Shown: positions 30,681 to 39,171 of the stretch, piece by piece
Numbering within the stretch: position 1 is the first letter of the stretch
Layout of the letters: every line of letters begins with the position of its first letter
Origin: Comamonas halotolerans
Lineage (GTDB): Bacteria; Pseudomonadota; Gammaproteobacteria; Burkholderiales; Burkholderiaceae_C
NCBI RefSeq assembly: GCF_030162935.1
Contig: NZ_JASAUZ010000001.1
Coordinates: forward strand, 434,001-498,000
Direction of reading: 5' to 3'
Length of the DNA: 64,000 nt
Notes under the pieces: generated by a model
The model's database searches: none
What the model was told of the DNA's origin: nothing
What the model saw: the letters and a program-made list of their open reading frames with translations, nothing else
Translations under genes and position numbers: made by a program

Positions 30681-31781
30681 TTATACCAAGCACTGGTCCA
30701 GTCCTTGCCTCAATATATCTTGCGGCAAGTCAATACCAATGAAGACCATCTTGCTTTGACGTTTTTCGTCTTCGGCCCAGTCCGGCCCCAGGTCACTGCC
30801 CATCAACTGATGTACGCCCTGGAAAATAACCTTGCGGTTGGTGCCCTTCATGTGCAGCACACCTTTGTAACGCAGCATTTTGGGGCCATAGATATTCACG
30901 ATGGCACCCAGGAAGTCTTCCAGTTTTGCTGGATCAAAGGCTTTATCTGCACGATATACAAAGCTCTTCACATCATCGTCATGATGGTGATGGTGTGGAT
31001 GGTTGCAGTGTTCTCCATGGGCATGATCATGTCCGCAATGCACATCATGTTCATGGTGAGCATGATCGTGGTCATGCTCACAGTGACCATGGTCGTGGTC
31101 ACAATGGCTGTGATCGTGATCATCTTCCTTGAGGAAATCTGGGTCTATGTCCAGCTTGGCATTCAAGTTGAAGCCGCGCAGATCAAAAACCTCACTCAGC
31201 GGCACATCTCCAAAATGCACAGCCTTGATCGGCGCACGGGGATTCATGTGCTTGAGACGATGGATCAGCGCCTCTTTCTCGTCCTCAGTCACCAGATCGG
31301 TTTTGGAAAGGAAAATCTGATCGGCAAACCCCACCTGGCGACGCGCCTCCTGGCGGTCGTCGAGCTGCTGATTGGCATGTTTGGCGTCTACCAATGTCAG
31401 GATGGAATCGATCAGATAAGTTTCCGCAATCTCATCATCCATAAAAAAGGTCTGCGCCACAGGGCCAGGGTCGGCCAGGCCAGTGGTTTCAATCACAATA
31501 CGATCGAACTCCACGAGTCCCTGACGGCGCTTGGCGGCTAACAATTGCAGCGCTTCTCGCAGATCTTCACGAATGGTGCAGCAAATGCAGCCGTTGCTCA
31601 TCTGCAAAATTTGCTCTTTGGATTCGGTCTTCAGGATGTCGGTATCGATGTTCTCTTCACCAAACTCGTTTTCAATCACAGCGATCTTCATGCCGTGCGA
31701 CTCGCTGAGCACGCGCTTGAGCAGCGTGGTCTTGCCCGAGCCCAAAAAACCGGTGAGGATGCTGACGGGAATGAGTGCCAT
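30681..31781 (-). CDS. COG0523 (CobW/YjiA) metallochaperone GTPase
   Basis: A 366-residue G3E-family GTPase. Walker A is TGFLGSGKTTLLKRV, the metal-binding CxCC motif is GCICC, and DRIVIETTGLADPGPV and LSKTDLV are the other nucleotide motifs. A very His/Asp-rich loop (about residues 190-255, blocks such as HDHGHCEHDHDHAHHEHD) precedes the C-terminal CobW_C domain. Family members deliver or store metals, often zinc under scarcity, but others handle cobalt or iron, so the metal is inferred. No clear Zur box was recognised upstream. It sits directly before dksA on the same strand. Confidence 0.88.
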   Translation of the reverse strand: MALIPVSILTGFLGSGKTTLLKRVLSESHGMKIAVIENEFGEENIDTDILKTESKEQILQMSNGCICCTIREDLREALQLLAAKRRQGLVEFDRIVIETTGLADPGPVAQTFFMDDEIAETYLIDSILTLVDAKHANQQLDDRQEARRQVGFADQIFLSKTDLVTEDEKEALIHRLKHMNPRAPIKAVHFGDVPLSEVFDLRGFNLNAKLDIDPDFLKEDDHDHSHCDHDHGHCEHDHDHAHHEHDVHCGHDHAHGEHCNHPHHHHHDDDVKSFVYRADKAFDPAKLEDFLGAIVNIYGPKMLRYKGVLHMKGTNRKVIFQGVHQLMGSDLGPDWAEDEKRQSKMVFIGIDLPQDILRQGLDQCLV

Positions 31782-32252
31782 AGGAATACAACCTTGTCGC
31801 TATGCGCGAGCTGCTGAAAAACAGCTCGCTGATCTGTCAAACAGCGGCGCACAGTTGTAAATGCCTGTACGCCAGAGGCCGAAAGTGTATCCATCCCGAC
31901 AAGCACATGGAGATATCAGGGTGTACAGATTTCGAACGGTTTTGCATGGGAGCATATATGGAGACTACGCCATAAGCTATCAATATTCATAAACTATCCC
32001 TATAGATACAAAAATACGAACCCTGGATAGCAAATCACAGCAACTTTTTTTTCCCTGCAGCCATAAACACAGAAAAGCTCTGTGCTTACTCATGGGAAAC
32101 AAAGTCATCAATGCTGACAACGACAGATAATCAGCAAGTCACTACTGCGGGCTGCACTCTCGCAGCAGAATATGCTCTGCCGGCGCTCGGAATAGCGAAA
32201 CGTGCACGTTGGCTTCTAAATCTTGCTTTGCCCCTCAAGGCCAGCACCGTGA
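31782..32252. other. 471-base intergenic region between xerC and the COG0523 gene
   Basis: I see no gene I can support. The centre (about 31960-32060) is noticeably AT-rich for this genome. A 6-base-pair hairpin (GAGCTG / CAGCTC) lies near 31806-31825. It must hold the promoter of the COG0523 gene. A plus-strand frame at 32111-32347 overlaps the end of xerC and was rejected. Confidence 0.5.
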
Positions 32253-33194
32253 TCAATCATGCTTTTTGCGCGCTCGAGGGTGAGCTTGCTCGTAAGCCTG
32301 CGCCAGATGCTGAAAATCCAGACGCGTATAGATTTGTGTGGTACTGATATTGGCGTGTCCCAGCAGCTCCTGCACGGCACGCAAGTCCCCACTGGACTGC
32401 AAGACATGGCTGGCAAAAGAGTGACGCAGCACATGTGGGTGGACAGCAGCAGGCAATCCAGCTTGCTGGCTCCGCTGGCGCAAGCGCAACCAAATGGTTT
32501 GTGGCGTAATACGCCCCCCGCGTGCACCCACAAACAAAGCAGGTTCCGACCAATGCGCTGCAAAACGACTCGCCCGCAATTCCAGCCAGCGCAGCAACGC
32601 GGCTTTGGCCGGTGCACCCACAGGTACGCTACGTCGTTTTCCGCCTTTTCCGGTCACATGCACCAGCCCAGCTTGCAAATCCAGCCAACCAAGACCTGCA
32701 CCTGGCTGCACATCCAGACCTGATAGTTCGCTCACCCGCAAACCGCTGCTATAGAGCAGCTCCGTCATGGCGGCATCGCGCGCTTCTTCCCACGGGTCCG
32801 TGTTTTTGCTGGTATAGCTGGCTAGTTGGACTGCCTCGTCCACCCCCAGAGCCTTGGGCAAGGGCTTGGACGTCGTCGGAGCACGAATGCCTTCTACCGG
32901 ATTGCGTTCCACCCAGCCTTGCCAGGCCGCCCATTTAAAAAAGCCACGCCAGCACGACAGACACAGCGCAATGCTGCGCCCATGCCTTCCTTGGGCATGC
33001 AAAGCGCCTGCAAATCGCCGGATATGCAGTGGTTGCAAAGCCAGTACATCCTGCCCAGCTTGCGTAGCCATGGCTTGCAACTGCTGCAAGCCGTCGGTGT
33101 AAATAGCCACTGTGCGCGGCGCCAGCCGTCGCTCGCCAGCCACATGCTGCAAATAAGCTTGCAGCGGTGCAGCAAGCGTGGCCGTCTCTGCCAT
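32253..33194 (-). CDS. xerC: tyrosine recombinase XerC
   Basis: XerC, 313 residues, acts with XerD and FtsK at dif to resolve chromosome dimers. The N-terminal SAM-like DNA-binding domain (about residues 10-100) precedes the catalytic domain, where the R-K-H-R-H-Y set is visible: Arg in YSSGLRVSEL, Lys in VTGKGGKRRSVPV, HVLRHSFASH, LGHANISTTQIYTR with the nucleophile Tyr. The dapF-DUF484-xerC order matches E. coli and supports XerC over an integrase of a mobile element. Confidence 0.95.
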   Translation of the reverse strand: MAETATLAAPLQAYLQHVAGERRLAPRTVAIYTDGLQQLQAMATQAGQDVLALQPLHIRRFAGALHAQGRHGRSIALCLSCWRGFFKWAAWQGWVERNPVEGIRAPTTSKPLPKALGVDEAVQLASYTSKNTDPWEEARDAAMTELLYSSGLRVSELSGLDVQPGAGLGWLDLQAGLVHVTGKGGKRRSVPVGAPAKAALLRWLELRASRFAAHWSEPALFVGARGGRITPQTIWLRLRQRSQQAGLPAAVHPHVLRHSFASHVLQSSGDLRAVQELLGHANISTTQIYTRLDFQHLAQAYEQAHPRARKKHD

Positions 33195-33201
33195 GGCCCT
33201 A

Positions 33202-33906
33202 TCAGTTGCCCGAGGGCAGTATGCGCAATCGGCTTAGCGCAGCACTGGCTTGCTCGCTGATGCGCGAGAGGAATTCCGTTCCCATGGTGGCGTCAAAGCG
33301 CAAGGGGTCAGGCGAACCCAGCACCAGCAAACCAAAGGCGGGGCTTTGGCTGTCATTGATCCCTTCACGCAAAGGCAACAAAGCGATCGACTGCACTTCG
33401 CTGGGGTTGGACAGCCATGCAGTGGGCTCAAAGCCCAGATTCGGACCGCAAAATGGCATGGTCAATGAAGTCGCAAACGACTTGGCATCGTCGCTCACAC
33501 CCATGGTGAACAGTTGACCCAGATAAGGAGCCGCAACATCCCAGACGCGGATTGCGACTTGCGGAACATCAAATTCTTTTTCGATGCCTTCTGCAATCTC
33601 TCGGGGCAATTGACGTGCGTCTTGCACGCCCGCCAGACCACAGCTCCAGCGGTGAATCTTTTGTGCAATCGCAGAGTTCTCGCTGCTGTTGCGCACGATC
33701 TCCATGATGCGAGCTTCCAGCCCCTTGATTTTGTCTCGCAACATTTCTGCCTGACGTTCCTGCAGGCTCACCGCACGATGACCGTGGCCGCTGCTGAGTT
33801 GCACACGGGTCAGCATCTCGGCATGACGTTCAAAAAAATCAGGGTTTTGCAGCAGGTACTCGGCAATGCTGGCGTCATTCATGGCGGATGTTTCAATGCT
33901 GTTCAT
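33202..33906 (-). CDS. DUF484 family protein
   Basis: A 234-residue GAF-like DUF484 protein (YigA type) of unknown biochemical role. The start [19 protein letters not shown] is the family signature, followed by a coiled coil ([21 protein letters not shown]) and a GAF-like C-terminal domain with IALLPLREG and [14 protein letters not shown]. It overlaps dapF by four bases and ends seven bases before xerC, forming a compact operon as in other proteobacteria. Confidence 0.88.
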   Translation of the reverse strand: MNSIETSAMNDASIAEYLLQNPDFFERHAEMLTRVQLSSGHGHRAVSLQERQAEMLRDKIKGLEARIMEIVRNSSENSAIAQKIHRWSCGLAGVQDARQLPREIAEGIEKEFDVPQVAIRVWDVAAPYLGQLFTMGVSDDAKSFATSLTMPFCGPNLGFEPTAWLSNPSEVQSIALLPLREGINDSQSPAFGLLVLGSPDPLRFDATMGTEFLSRISEQASAALSRLRILPSGN

Positions 33907-34781
33907 AATGCTTCAGGAATGTGAATCTGACCTTCAAACACGGTAGTGGCAGGCCCTGTCATCATGACAGCGTCTTGTTCTCCACCCGCCCATTCAATGG
34001 TCAGCAGACCTCCTCGAGTATGCACGTCTACGCGGTGGTCAAGTTCTCCCAAGAGAATACCGGCAACCACCGCTGCACACGCGCCCGTGCCACACGCCAG
34101 GGTTTCTCCCGCTCCACGTTCATACACGCGCAACCTCACTTCCGTGCGTGACAGCAGCTGCATGAATCCGGCATTCACACGTTGCGGGAAACGCACATGC
34201 TGCTCAATCAGCGGGCCCATCAGTGCCACTGGCGCTGTTTGCACATCGTCTACCAGTTGCACCGCGTGAGGATTGCCCATGGACACTGCAACCACCTGCA
34301 CCTGCTCAACGGACGCGGCCATTTGCAGCTGCAAAGGCCACAGGCAGGCATGCGCCTGACGTTGTGCAGACAGGCCCGTGACGTCAAAAGGCACTCGCGC
34401 AGGCTCCAGCACCGGAGCGCCCATGTTCACAGTCACACGACCATCCGCAGTAATCTTGGGGGCAATCACCCCCGCTTGGGTATGTACCCGAATTTCTGTT
34501 TTTGGGGTCAAACCCTTGTCATGCACATAGCGCGCAAAGCAGCGCGCCCCATTGCCGCACTGCTCCACCTCGCCACCATCAGCGTTGTGTATCACATACT
34601 CGAAATCCACGCCTTCTGCGGGCGAGGGGCGCACGGACAGAATCTGGTCGGCACCTACACCGAAGTGACGGTCGGCCAGGAAGCGATAGTGCGCCGGGGT
34701 CAGCCCCAGGCGCCCCTGCGTCTCATCAAGCACGACAAAATCGTTGCCCGCGCCTTGCATTTTGGTAAATCGAATATGCAT
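33903..34781 (-). CDS. dapF: diaminopimelate epimerase
   Basis: DapF, 292 residues, converts LL-diaminopimelate to the meso form used by MurE and for lysine synthesis. It is a cofactor-independent epimerase with two Cys acting as acid and base: one in [14 protein letters not shown], the other in [14 protein letters not shown]. The conserved start [13 protein letters not shown] is present. It is the first gene of dapF-DUF484-xerC. Confidence 0.96.
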   Translation of the reverse strand: MHIRFTKMQGAGNDFVVLDETQGRLGLTPAHYRFLADRHFGVGADQILSVRPSPAEGVDFEYVIHNADGGEVEQCGNGARCFARYVHDKGLTPKTEIRVHTQAGVIAPKITADGRVTVNMGAPVLEPARVPFDVTGLSAQRQAHACLWPLQLQMAASVEQVQVVAVSMGNPHAVQLVDDVQTAPVALMGPLIEQHVRFPQRVNAGFMQLLSRTEVRLRVYERGAGETLACGTGACAAVVAGILLGELDHRVDVHTRGGLLTIEWAGGEQDAVMMTGPATTVFEGQIHIPEAL

Positions 34782-34810
34782 AACAGTGCAGAAATGGGAG
34801 TGAGAAAAGC

Positions 34811-35443
34811 CTAGCGCTTTGCAGTGCGCAATTTATCCAGCGCCCGCTCAACAAACATCAAACGATCCTGCCCCCAGAAGCGTTCACCATTGAGCACAAA
34901 AATGGGCGAGCCAAAGATTCCCTGATCCACTGCCTCCTGGGTGTACTGCGTGTAGGCGGCCTGCACCTCTGGGGACATCTCCAGCGCGTGCAATGCCTGG
35001 CCGTCATAACCTGCAGCATTGGCGATGGCAATGCGCACGTCTGCATCCGAGGTATCACGCTCCTCGGCCCAAAGGGCACGCAACAACGCATGTGACAGAG
35101 CAAATGCATCCAGGCCTTGCAGTTGAGCCGCAATCACCATCCAGCCGGGCTTTTTGTTCCAGTTGGCATCGGCAGGCACGCCCTTTGGGTAGTAGCTGGG
35201 CTCCAGGTTCAGTGGCATGCCCAAATAATCACGCCAGCGCGCCAGTTCCAGCGCATGGTAGCTGCGGCGTGCTTCGGGGCGGGTCTTCAAGGGAATGCCT
35301 CCAGTTTGAGGCACCACCAGTTGAAAGTCATATGGTTTGAAAACCAGCTTCACCTGATGGCGGCGCACGATGTCTTGCAACTGTGGCCCGGCAAAATACG
35401 CCCAGGGTGAAGAAAGGCTATAGAAACAGTCAAGTTGGGTCAT
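34811..35443 (-). CDS. DsbA-fold 2-hydroxychromene-2-carboxylate isomerase-like protein
   Basis: A 210-residue thioredoxin/DsbA-fold protein related to HCCA isomerases (kappa glutathione transferase group). It begins [19 protein letters not shown], where a Ser replaces the CxxC of DsbA, and ends [21 protein letters not shown], the cis-proline segment. HCCA isomerases act in naphthalene degradation, but no such pathway is present here, so the substrate is unknown. The ATG at 35443 is chosen because the open frame upstream is unlike the family. It overlaps no gene and diverges from the flavoprotein at 35477. Confidence 0.82.
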   Translation of the reverse strand: MTQLDCFYSLSSPWAYFAGPQLQDIVRRHQVKLVFKPYDFQLVVPQTGGIPLKTRPEARRSYHALELARWRDYLGMPLNLEPSYYPKGVPADANWNKKPGWMVIAAQLQGLDAFALSHALLRALWAEERDTSDADVRIAIANAAGYDGQALHALEMSPEVQAAYTQYTQEAVDQGIFGSPIFVLNGERFWGQDRLMFVERALDKLRTAKR

Positions 35444-35476
35444 GAATGGATTATCTTCGCGGCTGTGACCACTGAA

Positions 35477-37006
35477 ATGCATTCCCCATCTACTGACCGT
35501 GTGCTGGCACCGGTCCCCCTGCAAACAATCTCCAGCCCGCGCAACCATGCGGCTCTTGAGACACTGGCGCTTGAGGCGCAGCGCGACCTGCAACGTCTGA
35601 ACTACCCCACTGCGAATTGGGTGGTAGCACCCAATGCTGACAAGGTGCTGGATGTGCTTGTCGTTGGCGCAGGCATGTGCGGCCAAACTGCTGCTTTTGC
35701 CTTGCTACGCGAGGGTTTACGCAATATTCGCGTAATTGACGCAGCGGCGCGAGGCAGCGAAGGCCCCTGGGCCACCTTTGCCCGCATGCTGACTTTGCGC
35801 AGCCCGAAACAACTCACAGGACCCGATCTGGGTGTGCCCAGTCTGACCTTCCGTGCCTGGTATGAAGCCCAGCACGGCACGGGCGACATCTCAAGTTTCG
35901 ACGCCGCCACACCCGGTTGGGCAAGCCTGCACAAAATCGGCCGTGTGGACTGGCGCGACTACCTGCTGTGGGTCCGAGATGCAGCACAAATACCCGTCGA
36001 AAACCTCACCCGTCTGGACAGTCTGACAGACGAGGACGGTGTTGCTATTGCACAGATCACCGGCCCCAAAGGTACCGAGACCGTACGTGCACGAAAAATA
36101 ATTTTGGCGCTGGGACGTGATGGCAGCGGCGCACCACGCTGGCCCAGCTACCCCAGCCTGTCCATGCAAGACCCGCTGGCACAAGGCCGCGTTTTCCACA
36201 CCATGAACGACATCGATTTTGAGTCTTGGCGCGGAAAAACCATGGCCGTGCTCGGCGCTGGAGCCTCTGCGTTTGACAATGCTGCCTGTGCACTGGAAGC
36301 CGGGGTCACGGTGCAGCAATTTGCACGCCGCAAGGTCATGCCTCAGATCAACAAGAGCAAGGCTGCATCCTTCCCCGGCTTTTTGCGAGGTTATTCACAG
36401 CTTGACGACCAACGCAAATGGCGTTTTTACACGTATATTTTTGATGAGCAGGTTCCTCCACCTTGGGAAACCGTACGGCGCTGTGATGCCCATGACAACT
36501 TTCACCTGCATATGGGCTGTGGCTGGAAGGACGTCAGCCCCCTGGCCGATGCAGTAGAAGTCACCCTGGCCGACGGCAGCGTGCAGCGCTTTGATGCAGT
36601 GATCTTTGGCACCGGTTTCGACGTGGATTTGCTCGACCGCCCGGAGCTGCAACACTACAGCGCGCACATTGACACCTGGGGCCGGCATGTCACACCTGAA
36701 CAAGCCGCAAGCAACACTGAAGCCGCACGCTTTCCTTATCTGGCGCCCAGCTTTGCACTGCAAAGCACCAGCGCCTCACATGCTGAAGCCATGGGCCGCA
36801 TTCACCTCTTCAACTGGGGAGCCACCATGACCCACGCTGCCTTGGGCAGTGACATACCGGGTTTGGGTATCGGTGCTACACGACTGGCCCACGCCATCGT
36901 CGCAGACTTGTTTGTGCAGGACGCAGATCTGCATTGGCAACGCCTGCTGGCACACGACGAGCCTGAACTGCTGGAGACCCGCTGGTATCAGGCACCAAGC
37001 GTCTGA
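35477..37006 (+). CDS. FAD/NAD(P)-binding monooxygenase-like flavoprotein
   Basis: A 509-residue flavoprotein. The FAD-binding VLVVGAGMCGQTAAFALL is near residue 58. A second dinucleotide-binding loop, MAVLGAGASAFDNAACAL, is near residue 255, and FGTGFDVDLL towards the C-terminus is the usual third motif. This arrangement resembles flavin-containing monooxygenases and ornithine hydroxylase-like enzymes. The substrate cannot be read from the sequence and no siderophore genes are nearby. The ATG at 35477 begins MHSPSTD; the frame stays open to a TTG further upstream. Confidence 0.75.
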   Translation: MHSPSTDRVLAPVPLQTISSPRNHAALETLALEAQRDLQRLNYPTANWVVAPNADKVLDVLVVGAGMCGQTAAFALLREGLRNIRVIDAAARGSEGPWATFARMLTLRSPKQLTGPDLGVPSLTFRAWYEAQHGTGDISSFDAATPGWASLHKIGRVDWRDYLLWVRDAAQIPVENLTRLDSLTDEDGVAIAQITGPKGTETVRARKIILALGRDGSGAPRWPSYPSLSMQDPLAQGRVFHTMNDIDFESWRGKTMAVLGAGASAFDNAACALEAGVTVQQFARRKVMPQINKSKAASFPGFLRGYSQLDDQRKWRFYTYIFDEQVPPPWETVRRCDAHDNFHLHMGCGWKDVSPLADAVEVTLADGSVQRFDAVIFGTGFDVDLLDRPELQHYSAHIDTWGRHVTPEQAASNTEAARFPYLAPSFALQSTSASHAEAMGRIHLFNWGATMTHAALGSDIPGLGIGATRLAHAIVADLFVQDADLHWQRLLAHDEPELLETRWYQAPSV

Positions 37007-37058
37007 CATTGCGGCTGTTGCCCGACTCAACACAACAGCCTGCCCGACCTGGGACACA

Positions 37059-37091
37059 TAAAAAAGACCAGCCTTAGCTGGTCTTTTTTTA
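37059..37091. terminator. bidirectional terminator
   Basis: AGACCAGC, loop CTTA, GCTGGTCT, flanked by an A run on the left and a T run on the right. It serves both the flavoprotein (+) and the SYLF lipoprotein (-). Confidence 0.88.
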
Positions 37092-37103
37092 TGACGCTGC
37101 AGA

Positions 37104-37694
37104 TCACATGGAAATCTTGGTGATCTTTGCACCCTCTACAGAGACGCCTGCTTCCAAACCCGTATTGGTGAGCACATAGCTGCTGACTGGCGCAGTCGCA
37201 GTAGACGTATCGATACTGCCATTCGCACCAGCCTTACCCACGGCCACCTTGGCATCCGCCCCCACAGACCAACCATCGCTGTTAACGAAGTTGTTGTAAG
37301 CGTCTTGCGTGCTGAACACATAAATCACAGCCTTGGACTGACCTCCGGCTTGCCAGCCAATTGATGCAGCCGTGGTGCTGTAGTAGCCGCGAGAGGTTCC
37401 TGCTGAGCGCAGCACGCACTTGCCATGCTCTGCACCAATCACAAAGCTGCCACCAATCACGGCGGGGCATATCAGCACGCCCTTGGACTTGGCCACCAGT
37501 TCACGGGTACCGGGCATGGCCGTGTACAGTCGATCCAGTGCTGCCGTCGCTTGCGACTCCAACTCCGCACGATTGGCCGGAGCCGAGCCTTTGCCTTGAG
37601 TGGTTCCAGTGGTGGAGCAACCGACCATGGCGATGGTTGCCGCAGCCATCCCCGTCACCAAAACGACAGAACGCAGAGAGAAAGACTTTTGCAT
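37104..37694 (-). CDS. SYLF-domain (YSC84-like) lipoprotein
   Basis: A 196-residue secreted protein. The N-terminus (MQKSFSLRSVVLVTG...) ends in VGCS, a lipobox-like site, so it is probably an outer- or inner-membrane lipoprotein. The SYLF/YSC84 domain follows: LVAKSKGVLICPAVIGGSFVIGAEHGKCVL, then VYVFSTQDAYNNFVN-like segments and VSVEGAKITKI at the end. SYLF domains bind phospholipids; the bacterial role is not established. The ATG at 37694 is preceded by GGGGG as a ribosome site. Confidence 0.82.
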   Translation of the reverse strand: MQKSFSLRSVVLVTGMAAATIAMVGCSTTGTTQGKGSAPANRAELESQATAALDRLYTAMPGTRELVAKSKGVLICPAVIGGSFVIGAEHGKCVLRSAGTSRGYYSTTAASIGWQAGGQSKAVIYVFSTQDAYNNFVNSDGWSVGADAKVAVGKAGANGSIDTSTATAPVSSYVLTNTGLEAGVSVEGAKITKISM

Positions 37695-37949
37695 ATTTAA
37701 TACCCCCGTCATAAAGCGTTAAGAACACATGCAACAGCTACAACAGCAGATGTTTTTCCATGTGGCTGCAGCTATCGTAGAAGGCTTGAAAACCACATGA
37801 AACACTGTTTGGTCATAACCCGCCCCAGACCTACAGACAACGTCAGCCCTCCCCGTCGCATGCACGGGCGCGTTCCTCACACACAGCAAATGCCAATTCG
37901 ATTGATTCACTTCAGCTAAAAGCCTTTTTTTGTTTTACCCTGTACCTCT

Positions 37950-38339
37950 ATGAGCCTTTGGAAATACTTTCACCATCCGCAAGCCGCCATGGTGCTGCTG
38001 CGCGTTACTTTGGCAGTACTCATGCTGTTTCACGGCTGGGCCAAAATCACTCACGGGATCGGCGGCATTGAAGCCTTGGTGGCCAAAACTGGATTACCCA
38101 GTTTTCTCGCTTACGCCGTGTTCATTGGCGAGGTCATAGCTCCGCTATTTCTGCTGCTAGGCCTTTATGTGGTACCTGCAGCCTTGATTGTGGTCATTCA
38201 CATGATTGTGGCTTTGCTGCTGGTTCATACCAACCATTGGATGCAGCTGAATCAGTCCGGTGGCTGGGCTTTGGAATTACAAGCATTCTTCCTGATCAGT
38301 GCCCTGGTCATTGCCATGGGGTACAGCAAGAACAGGTAG
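37950..38339 (+). CDS. DoxX family membrane protein
   Basis: A 129-residue protein with four predicted membrane helices. The DoxX features LRVTLAVLMLFHGWAKI, FIGEVIAPLFLLLGLY and a last helix ending in AMGYSKNR are visible. DoxX proteins are linked to redox or membrane quinone functions, but no function is settled for most. It stands alone, with a terminator directly after it. Confidence 0.82.
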   Translation: MSLWKYFHHPQAAMVLLRVTLAVLMLFHGWAKITHGIGGIEALVAKTGLPSFLAYAVFIGEVIAPLFLLLGLYVVPAALIVVIHMIVALLLVHTNHWMQLNQSGGWALELQAFFLISALVIAMGYSKNR

Positions 38340-38363
38340 GAGATTCACCCCCCAGTGAAAAAG

Positions 38364-38390
38364 AAAAGGCGCGAGATTCGCGCCTTTTTT
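38364..38390. terminator. bidirectional terminator
   Basis: GGCGCG, loop AGATT, CGCGCC, with A bases on the left and six T on the right. It lies between the doxX-like gene (+) and the convergent pseudouridine synthase-like gene (-). Confidence 0.82.
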
Positions 38391-38412
38391 GACGATGAAG
38401 GACCACGGACGC

Positions 38413-39171
38413 TCAAAAGCGCTCCCAGGGCATGACATAGCGCCATTGCCCTTCCGCCAGTTTTGCCATCGAAATACGCCCCATGCGCAAGCGCTTGAGC
38501 CCAATCAGCTGAAGGCCAACGCCACGGCACATGGCATCAATTTCCTCCGGAAAGATCCCCTTCAGCGCAAAACGCAAGTGATTGTCACTTTGCCAACTCA
38601 CCTTGATTTTGGGCAAGCGTTTGCCTGCAACAGAGCTTCCGTTGCGCAAGCGCTCCAGCCCCTCTTCATCCAGGCTACCTTGGACATGGGCAATGCACTC
38701 CTGCTCAAGATACAGCACATCTTCCGTCAGCTTGCGAGCCACACGGCGATCTTGCGTAAACACCGTCAAACCACTGGCAGGCACAGGAATGGGCTCCAGG
38801 CACTCCAGATTCTGAAAATGCTTGTGCAGCATGCGGATCGGCGCTGGCGTATCGCCTTGCTGCCAGTTTTCTGCTGTGAGCAAAGCCAGCGCACTGGGCT
38901 TGCCGCCAGGTTGCACAGAGCAGCCTGCAGGCTTGTGCAACAAGATGGTGACCGGCGGCACATGCTCAGCCTTTGCGCCATCCGCCAGGGTGATGACTTG
39001 TTGCGGAAGCACGCGTGCACCCGGGTGCTCAACGACGACACCGTCGACCTGCACGGTGCCATTTTCAATATACAGCTCGGCCTCAGTGCGCGAGCAATCC
39101 AGTTGCTCAGCCAGCCGCTTGGACAGGCGAACACTGCTATCGTTGTTCTTGGGTTGTTCAGTCATTGACAT
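38413..39171 (-). CDS. RsuA/RluF-type pseudouridine synthase homologue, catalytic Asp missing
   Basis: A 252-residue protein. An S4 RNA-binding domain is at the N-terminus (RLSKRLAEQLDCSRTEAELYI), and a pseudouridine synthase-like core follows, with TILLHKPAG and TQDRRVARKLTED. RsuA-family enzymes carry a catalytic Asp in the GRLD-x-x-T-x-GL motif. Here the matching stretch is EPIPVPASGLTVFTQD, and the Asp position reads Pro. It could therefore be inactive as a synthase and act as an RNA-binding protein, or use another residue. It overlaps the NUDIX/MBL gene by 14 bases. Confidence 0.75.
   Translation of the reverse strand: MSMTEQPKNNDSSVRLSKRLAEQLDCSRTEAELYIENGTVQVDGVVVEHPGARVLPQQVITLADGAKAEHVPPVTILLHKPAGCSVQPGGKPSALALLTAENWQQGDTPAPIRMLHKHFQNLECLEPIPVPASGLTVFTQDRRVARKLTEDVLYLEQECIAHVQGSLDEEGLERLRNGSSVAGKRLPKIKVSWQSDNHLRFALKGIFPEEIDAMCRGVGLQLIGLKRLRMGRISMAKLAEGQWRYVMPWERF

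Noticed and set aside
30960..31140. Repetitive CAT/GTG-rich DNA
   Set aside because: It encodes the His/Asp-rich loop of the COG0523 GTPase; not an independent repeat element.
32111..32347. 78-residue plus-strand frame overlapping the end of xerC
   Set aside because: No ribosome site, no family resemblance, and about 95 bases are antisense to xerC.
32253..33194. Tyrosine recombinase as a sign of an integrated element
   Set aside because: The dapF-DUF484-xerC context and sequence identify chromosomal XerC; no attachment sites or phage genes flank it.
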